From Candidatus Aenigmatarchaeota archaeon (GTDB taxonomy: Archaea > Aenigmatarchaeota > Aenigmatarchaeia > QMZP01 > QMZT01), in contig JAGMCY010000125.1 of the NCBI GenBank assembly GCA_023128965.1, positions 1-9,028 on the forward strand: a stretch of 9,028 nucleotides of DNA. The letters are read 5' to 3'. Positions 5,643 through 9,028 of the stretch are shown piece by piece. A program made the position numbers and the translations under genes. Position 1 is the first letter of the stretch. Each line of letters starts with the position of its first letter. Under the pieces are notes generated by a model, which saw nothing but the letters and a program-made list of their open reading frames with translations, did not search any database and was not told the DNA's origin.

Positions 5643-5671
5643 AGAAATATTGGGTTTTCTGGTTTATTAGT

Positions 5672-6424
5672 TTAGATTTTAGGAACAAAAACGAAGCCGT
5701 GTTTTTTCAGATTAATCTTCCACCTGTCTGTTTTGATCCCTTCCTTCTTGAGGAGGGTTCTCCTCTTCTTCGCGCCAGAGCCCATTACTTTCCCGTTGGA
5801 TTTCACAACCCGATGTAATGGGATGCTCTTCAAATGCACGTTGCTGGAGATAACTTTACCAACAGCCCTCGAGGCCCTGGGTTTCCCAACGGTTTTCGCT
5901 ATCTCGGAATAGGTGACGACCTTTCCCCTTGGAATCCGCTTGACAAGGGAGAGAACTTTCTCCGCAAAATCCACTCCCTCCAGTTCGAACCTCCTCCTTT
6001 CCCTCTCGATAACTATTTTCGATATCCTGTTCGTCTTGTTCTCCAGTTCTATTATCTTACGGGCGATGTCCCTGTAGCTCCTTTCCGTTTTGATTTCCAT
6101 CCTCTTCCTTCTCTGGTCGAGCTTGTAGAGGCGAAACTCGGTTTTGTTCTTGTACGAATCCGCGAGGTTGAACGTCCTCTCAAGGTGTTGCGAAATCTGG
6201 TGAATCTTCTTGTACAGATCATCCTGGTAATTCGTTAATTTGTGCTTGGATATCTCCTCCGCGAGCTTCCCGGCTCCTATTATAACCATAAACACACCGA
6301 GAATGAGGAAGAACTCGAAAGATATCAGGTTTCCCACCCCGCCTGCTGCCACGGAAATGCCCATCACTGCGAACACTATCCAGAATATCTTGTCCCAGTA
6401 CCTGAAAAAATGTAGTGAAAACAT
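5672..6424 (-). CDS. Membrane-anchored coiled-coil protein with C-terminal alkyltransferase-like (ATL) domain
   Basis: 250 residues with an unusual architecture. There are two hydrophobic helices at about 12-33 and 36-54. A charged, probably coiled-coil region spans about 55-146 (many Lys, Arg and Glu). Residues about 151-232 match the DNA-binding domain of O6-alkylguanine-DNA alkyltransferase: VVTYSEIA with Tyr172, the arginine-finger-like SRAVG with Arg186, and the active-site segment IPLHRVV. The acceptor cysteine of PCHR is Leu203 (codon TTA at 5818-5816), so methyl transfer to protein is not possible by the known mechanism. Cys-less relatives (ATL proteins) bind alkylated guanine and flag it for nucleotide excision repair. 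Tethering such a domain to the membrane is not a standard architecture. First gene of a unit with the CNNM transporter 29 bases downstream. Confidence 0.8.
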   Translation of the reverse strand: MFSLHFFRYWDKIFWIVFAVMGISVAAGGVGNLISFEFFLILGVFMVIIGAGKLAEEISKHKLTNYQDDLYKKIHQISQHLERTFNLADSYKNKTEFRLYKLDQRRKRMEIKTERSYRDIARKIIELENKTNRISKIVIERERRRFELEGVDFAEKVLSLVKRIPRGKVVTYSEIAKTVGKPRASRAVGKVISSNVHLKSIPLHRVVKSNGKVMGSGAKKRRTLLKKEGIKTDRWKINLKKHGFVFVPKI

Positions 6425-6445
6425 AGTTATTATTTAAAGGTAAAG

Positions 6446-6453
6446 AATTTAAA
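6446..6453 (-). promoter_or_regulatory. TATA-like element of the leftward ATL/CNNM unit
   Basis: TTTAAATT on the minus strand lies about 25 bases before the ATG at 6424. No Shine-Dalgarno sequence is seen, so the message may be leaderless. Confidence 0.4.
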
Positions 6454-6472
6454 CCTTTATTTCCCGATTAAC

Positions 6473-6480
6473 TTTATAAA
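6473..6480 (+). promoter_or_regulatory. TATA box of the L44e/S27ae operon
   Basis: TTTATAAA, a close match to the archaeal consensus, predicts a start near 6503 and a leader of about 26 bases carrying the ribosome binding site. It is the stronger of the two divergent elements between 6425 and 6528, as expected for ribosomal protein genes. Confidence 0.65.
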
Positions 6481-6518
6481 TTGAGGTTCGCAATAAAGTT
6501 GATATAGGCTTAAGATTT

Positions 6519-6523
6519 AGGTG
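6519..6523 (+). promoter_or_regulatory. Ribosome binding site that decides the L44e start
   Basis: AGGTG lies 5 bases before the ATG at 6529. An in-frame GTG at 6523 overlaps this motif and would add MK, but it would have no binding site of its own, so the ATG is preferred. Confidence 0.6.
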
Positions 6524-6528
6524 TGAAG

Positions 6529-6813
6529 ATGAAATTCCCCAAAACTTTGCGAACATATTGCCCTACGTGTAAGAAGCACACAGAACAGACTGTCAAACAA
6601 TCGAAGAGGAGAGGACGTTCGCAAGCTCATCCCCAATCCCAATCCCAGAGGAGGTTCAAGAGAAAGATGGGGGGTTACGGCTCGTTCCCTAGACCGAACC
6701 CGAAAGGCGAGGGGAAACCAACGAAGAAGGTCGATTTACGCCTCACGTGCAAGGAGTGCAAGAAATCGCATACTAAAAAGGGGTTCAGGGCCAGGAAGTT
6801 CGAACTCGTATAG
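6529..6813 (+). CDS. rpl44e: Large-subunit ribosomal protein eL42 (archaeal L44e)
   Basis: 94 residues, the usual family length. The start MKFPKTLRTYCPTCKKHTEQ is the signature N-terminus, with the first zinc-ribbon pair Cys11-x2-Cys14. The second pair lies in LTCKECKKSHTKKG near the C-terminus. The middle is very basic, with the QSKRRGRSQ and FKRKMGGYGS stretches typical of the loop that reaches the E site of the 50S subunit. It binds 23S rRNA and one zinc ion. It is followed 17 bases later by the S27ae gene on the same transcript. In many archaea the usual partner is S27e, so this pairing is a variation. Confidence 0.95.
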   Translation: MKFPKTLRTYCPTCKKHTEQTVKQSKRRGRSQAHPQSQSQRRFKRKMGGYGSFPRPNPKGEGKPTKKVDLRLTCKECKKSHTKKGFRARKFELV

Positions 6814-6820
6814 TCTATTA

Positions 6821-6826
6821 AGGTGA
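6821..6826 (+). promoter_or_regulatory. Ribosome binding site of the S27ae gene
   Basis: AGGTGA, 4 bases before the ATG at 6831, inside the 17-base gap after L44e. It supports independent initiation within the operon. Confidence 0.6.
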
Positions 6827-6830
6827 AAAA

Positions 6831-7187
6831 ATGGCGAAAAAGGAGAAGAAGACGAAGAAGAAAGGGAAAAAGGTGAGGAAGGGAAGGAAGCACGAATCCG
6901 TGAAGATATGGCAGAAATACGAGATCAAAGGAGAAACGATATCGAGGAAAAACAAGTTCTGCCCCAGATGCGGGGAAGGCGTATGGCTTTCCAAGCAGAA
7001 GAACAGGCTTTACTGCGGAAAGTGCGGATACACGAGTTTTGGTCCAGGAAGACTAGCAGTCGAGGAAAGGGGGAAACCAGTCGAGGGGGAACAAGCTGAA
7101 GTAGAAAAGGCAGAGGAGAAACCAGCCGAAGTTAAACAACCCGAAGGCAAGGAAGAAGCAGAAAACGAAGGAAAACAGAACGAATGA
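6831..7187 (+). CDS. rps27ae: Small-subunit ribosomal protein eS31 (S27ae) with long N- and C-terminal extensions
   Basis: 118 residues, about twice the usual archaeal length (roughly 50-65). The conserved core is about 23-75: IWQKYEIKGETISRKNKFCP, then the zinc-ribbon cysteines CPRCGEG and YCGKCGYTSFGP. It binds zinc and sits on the 30S head. Before it is a Lys/Arg block of about 20 residues (KKEKKTKKKGKKVRKGRKH), recalling the basic arm of eukaryotic eS31. After it is a tail of about 40 residues, rich in Glu, Lys, Ala and Pro with loosely repeated AEVEKAEEKPAEVK units, predicted disordered. The tail is in frame with no stop until 7187 and codon use looks like the core. Ribosomal identity is secure; the function of the extensions is unknown. 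Confidence 0.93.
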   Translation: MAKKEKKTKKKGKKVRKGRKHESVKIWQKYEIKGETISRKNKFCPRCGEGVWLSKQKNRLYCGKCGYTSFGPGRLAVEERGKPVEGEQAEVEKAEEKPAEVKQPEGKEEAENEGKQNE

Positions 7188-7191
7188 AAAC

Positions 7192-7200
7192 TTTTATAAT
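7192..7200 (+). promoter_or_regulatory. TATA box of the FBP aldolase/phosphatase gene
   Basis: TTTTATAAT lies 5 bases after the S27ae stop and predicts transcription starting near 7225, giving a short leader with the ribosome binding site at 7232-7239. Confidence 0.55.
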
Positions 7201-7231
7201 ATCTATTTAATTAATACTAATAATATATCTA

Positions 7232-7239
7232 GAGGGGTG
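7232..7239 (+). promoter_or_regulatory. Ribosome binding site of the FBP aldolase/phosphatase gene
   Basis: GAGGGGTG ends 5 bases before the ATG at 7245. It is a strong purine-rich Shine-Dalgarno match and confirms the start. Confidence 0.6.
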
Positions 7240-7244
7240 TTGTT

Positions 7245-8345
7245 ATGAAAATCACGATTTCTGTTATAAAAGCGGATATCGGTTCGATAGGAGGTCACAT
7301 AAAACCCAGCGAAAGTTTGCTGGAAACGGTCACGGATTATATTTCTGAATACGGGAAAGGTTTCCTCAAGGATTTTTACATCAGTTTCACCGGGGATGAT
7401 ATCGCAATTCTAATGACCCACACCCTTGGGAAGGGCAACGAGAAGATACACAAGCTCGCCTGGGAGGCGTTCAAGGCCGGGACGCTCGTAGCCAAAAACC
7501 AGGGTCTGTACGGAGCGGGTCAGGACCTCCTGAAAGACTCGTTTTCAGGGAACATTAAGGGGATGGGTCCTGCCGTTGCTGAGATCGAAACCGAGGAGAG
7601 GCCGAATGAACCGTTCCTCTTCTTCGCCGCGGACAAGACAGAACCCGGGGCGTATAACCTCCCCTTGTATCTTGGATTCACCGACCCGATGTACTGCGCA
7701 GGCCTCCTGTTGAGCCCTGATATGACAAAGGGCTTCAAATTCACAATAATGGATGTAGCGCACACGAAAGGCGATAAAATCATACACCTCAATTCGCCAG
7801 AAGACATTTACGATATAGCCGCTCTCCTCAGGGACAACGACAGGTTCGTGGTGGAATCCATATACTCAAGAAACAGCGGTGAGCAGGCGGCCGCTGTGAG
7901 CACCACGCGATTGCATAACATCGCTGGTAAATACACGGGGAAGGATGATCCCGTAATGCTCATTCGCGTCCAAAAGAACTTCCCGGCTACCGGAGAGATA
8001 CTCGGTCCTTATTCCATAGGACACCTTGTAGGAGGGTTCATGAGGGGTTCGCATACAGGTCCGCTCATGCCTGTCAAGCTGAACTCAACTATTTCGTACT
8101 TCGACGGCCCGCCTGTCGTGAGCTGCGCCGCCTTCTGCGTCCACAACGGGAAGCTGACAGAACCCGTCGACGCTTTCGACCACCCGTACTGGGATTTCGT
8201 TAGGGACAAGGTTTCGCAAAAAGCGTATGACATACGCAGACAAGGGTTCTCGGGTCCGGCAATGCTTCCGTACAGCGAATTAGAATACGGAGGGATCGTG
8301 GAAATCCTGAAACGCCTGGAGAAGAAGTTCAAAGTCAGGAAATAG
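7245..8345 (+). CDS. fbp: Bifunctional fructose-1,6-bisphosphate aldolase/phosphatase (class V FBPase)
   Basis: 366 residues, a typical full length. The enzyme condenses dihydroxyacetone phosphate with glyceraldehyde-3-phosphate and then removes phosphate, giving fructose-6-phosphate. This one-way step marks gluconeogenesis in archaea. Visible family residues are Asp11 and His18 in the N-terminal metal region (SVIKADIGSIGGH), Asp51-Asp52 in FTGDD, and Asp130-Lys131. Tyr230 and Lys233 in GKYTGKDDP correspond to the catalytic tyrosine and Schiff-base lysine of characterised enzymes. The C-terminal SELEYGG segment holds the conserved substrate-binding tyrosine. Cytoplasmic, magnesium-dependent, octameric in known members. 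It has its own promoter and Shine-Dalgarno sequence. Triosephosphate isomerase, which supplies one substrate, is encoded nearby on the other strand. Confidence 0.97.
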   Translation: MKITISVIKADIGSIGGHIKPSESLLETVTDYISEYGKGFLKDFYISFTGDDIAILMTHTLGKGNEKIHKLAWEAFKAGTLVAKNQGLYGAGQDLLKDSFSGNIKGMGPAVAEIETEERPNEPFLFFAADKTEPGAYNLPLYLGFTDPMYCAGLLLSPDMTKGFKFTIMDVAHTKGDKIIHLNSPEDIYDIAALLRDNDRFVVESIYSRNSGEQAAAVSTTRLHNIAGKYTGKDDPVMLIRVQKNFPATGEILGPYSIGHLVGGFMRGSHTGPLMPVKLNSTISYFDGPPVVSCAAFCVHNGKLTEPVDAFDHPYWDFVRDKVSQKAYDIRRQGFSGPAMLPYSELEYGGIVEILKRLEKKFKVRK

Positions 8346-8353
8346 GAACAGTT

Positions 8354-8364
8354 AAACTTTTTAT
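8354..8364 (+). promoter_or_regulatory. TATA-like element of the AT-rich orphan gene
   Basis: AAACTTTTTAT lies about 25 bases before the ATG at 8386, matching leaderless initiation at that codon. Weak motif. Confidence 0.35.
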
Positions 8365-8385
8365 GTGCTCGACCTTATAGTATAT

Positions 8386-8865
8386 ATGGTAGATGGTGAT
8401 TACGACCATTTTTTATATCACCCCGTACCAGACTTGGAGGAAAATTCTTTATCAAGACCTGGCAATTTCGAACCAATACATGAAGAAGACGGAGAATCTA
8501 TTATTTATTCAATTTTAGAAAAGAACACCAAAATAGGATTAATTCCAGTTATTAAGAACGGGCAATTTAGTAGTATACATTTCCAAATAAAAACCGGTAA
8601 TAAAGAATGTCATGCATACTTCACCCCCAAAAAGAAAGAAGACAACGAAGAAGTAGAACTTGGTGTAGATACTTTTTTTGCATTTTTTGACGGGATAATG
8701 ATAACTTCTCTTAGGAGAGATAATAATTTAAAGAAAATGATACATTATGCAGAGACTGTTTCAAAAAATGGCTTCAAAGAAAAATATCAACAGATTTGTA
8801 GCAAACCCAAGTATAGTATGTTTAAAAAACTTTCTCCTGAAATGGCGCTTTATCTGAGTCTATAA
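8386..8865 (+). CDS. Hypothetical protein of unknown family, AT-rich (159 aa)
   Basis: Not recognised. The start MVDGDYDHFLYHPVPD at 8386 is preferred because a TATA-like element lies about 25 bases upstream. A GTG at 8365 would add seven residues (MLDLIVY) but lies where the transcript has probably not begun. The protein is soluble and acidic toward the N-terminus, with strand-like segments (SIIYSILEK, IGLIPVIKNG, SSIHFQIKTG, CHAYFTPKK). A patch (VELGVDTFFAFFDGIMITSL) and a Lys-rich helical C-terminus follow. No signal peptide, membrane helix or catalytic motif is evident. Its base composition and codons (many TTA, ATA, AAA, AAT) are clearly more AT-rich than the neighbouring FBPase gene, suggesting recent acquisition or weak expression. 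Confidence 0.7.
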   Translation: MVDGDYDHFLYHPVPDLEENSLSRPGNFEPIHEEDGESIIYSILEKNTKIGLIPVIKNGQFSSIHFQIKTGNKECHAYFTPKKKEDNEEVELGVDTFFAFFDGIMITSLRRDNNLKKMIHYAETVSKNGFKEKYQQICSKPKYSMFKKLSPEMALYLSL

Positions 8866-8896
8866 AACGAAATTATTAAAAAATCAGATTCTAATT

Positions 8897-9028
8897 TCAC
8901 CCGAACCCTTCTAACAAATCCCTTATCGCTTCCTCCGGGTTCTCTGATTTCACAACGCCCGAAGCGACTAGTATCCCCTTCGCTCCGAGTTCCATCGCTT
9001 TTTTCACGTCCTCTTTGTCCTTCACCCC
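8897..9028 (-). CDS. tpiA: Triosephosphate isomerase, C-terminal fragment (runs off the window)
   Basis: The last 43 residues are visible, from GVKDKEDVKKAMELG through GILVASGVVKS to DLLEGFG, ending at TGA (8899-8897). The GxxLVASGVVKxxxPEEAI(R)DL pattern is the C-terminal phosphate-binding end of archaeal TIM. TIM interconverts dihydroxyacetone phosphate and glyceraldehyde-3-phosphate in glycolysis and gluconeogenesis. The catalytic Lys, His and Glu lie outside the window, so completeness cannot be judged. It converges on the AT-rich orphan gene and lies close to the FBP aldolase/phosphatase gene, which uses both of its substrates. Confidence 0.85.
   Translation of the reverse strand, partial: GVKDKEDVKKAMELGAKGILVASGVVKSENPEEAIRDLLEGFG

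Noticed and set aside
5816..5818. PLHR as a sequencing error for PCHR
   Set aside because: Leu TTA needs two substitutions to become a Cys codon and the flanking frame is intact.
5834..6238. A 134-codon open frame on the plus strand
   Set aside because: It is antisense to the ATL-fusion gene, which carries recognisable AGT motifs; no family resemblance is seen in the antisense translation.
1..9028. CRISPR array, transposase, integrase or defence operon
   Set aside because: No direct-repeat array, inverted-repeat-bounded transposase or integrase motif was seen on either strand. The Fic protein and the HerA-like ATPase alone do not make a defence system.

Overview
This 9,028-base window is archaeal chromosomal DNA. 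It carries a tRNA-Trp with an intron at the canonical 37/38 site, archaeal/eukaryotic-type ribosomal proteins L44e and S27ae, and the bifunctional archaeal FBP aldolase/phosphatase. It also has archaeal class III (prepilin-type) signal peptides and TATA-box promoters placed about 25 bases before starts, several of which look leaderless. The lineage cannot be fixed from sequence reading alone. It is probably a euryarchaeal or DPANN-type genome of middling GC.

Layout. (1) 29-223: promoter and tRNA-Trp(CCA). The gene appears to be split by two introns: a 31-nt one at 26/27 and a 55-nt one at 37/38. The second intron contains a near-perfect box C/D kink-turn whose guide hits C34. (2) 241-1196: a 10-bp perfect inverted repeat around a TATA box, then a Fic AMP-transferase with an N-terminal self-inhibition motif and a C-terminal excisionase-like DNA-binding domain. 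(3) 1238-2498: a tight three-gene operon of type IV pilin-like secreted proteins. (4) 2500-2964 (minus): two small unknown genes. They are divergent, across a shared promoter region, from (5) 3047-4381, a HerA-like P-loop ATPase with no room for the usual N-terminal barrel. (6) 4383-6424 (minus): a two-gene unit. Its first gene is a membrane-anchored, coiled-coil protein ending in an alkyltransferase-like domain in which the catalytic Cys is Leu (PLHR). Its second gene is a CNNM/CorC-type transporter. (7) 6529-7187: L44e and an S27ae with basic and acidic extensions. (8) 7245-8345: FBP aldolase/phosphatase. (9) 8386-8865: an AT-rich orphan gene. (10) 8897-9028 (minus): the C-terminal end of triosephosphate isomerase.

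How the genes relate: much is housekeeping (tRNA, ribosome, and gluconeogenesis through FBPase and TIM). Mixed in are surface proteins, an ion transporter and a self-regulated Fic enzyme. The most unusual items are the tRNA-Trp gene architecture, the palindrome/Fic pairing and the membrane-tethered alkyltransferase-like fusion. No mobile element, CRISPR array or recognised defence island is seen, and no stretch over 300 bases lacks a gene.
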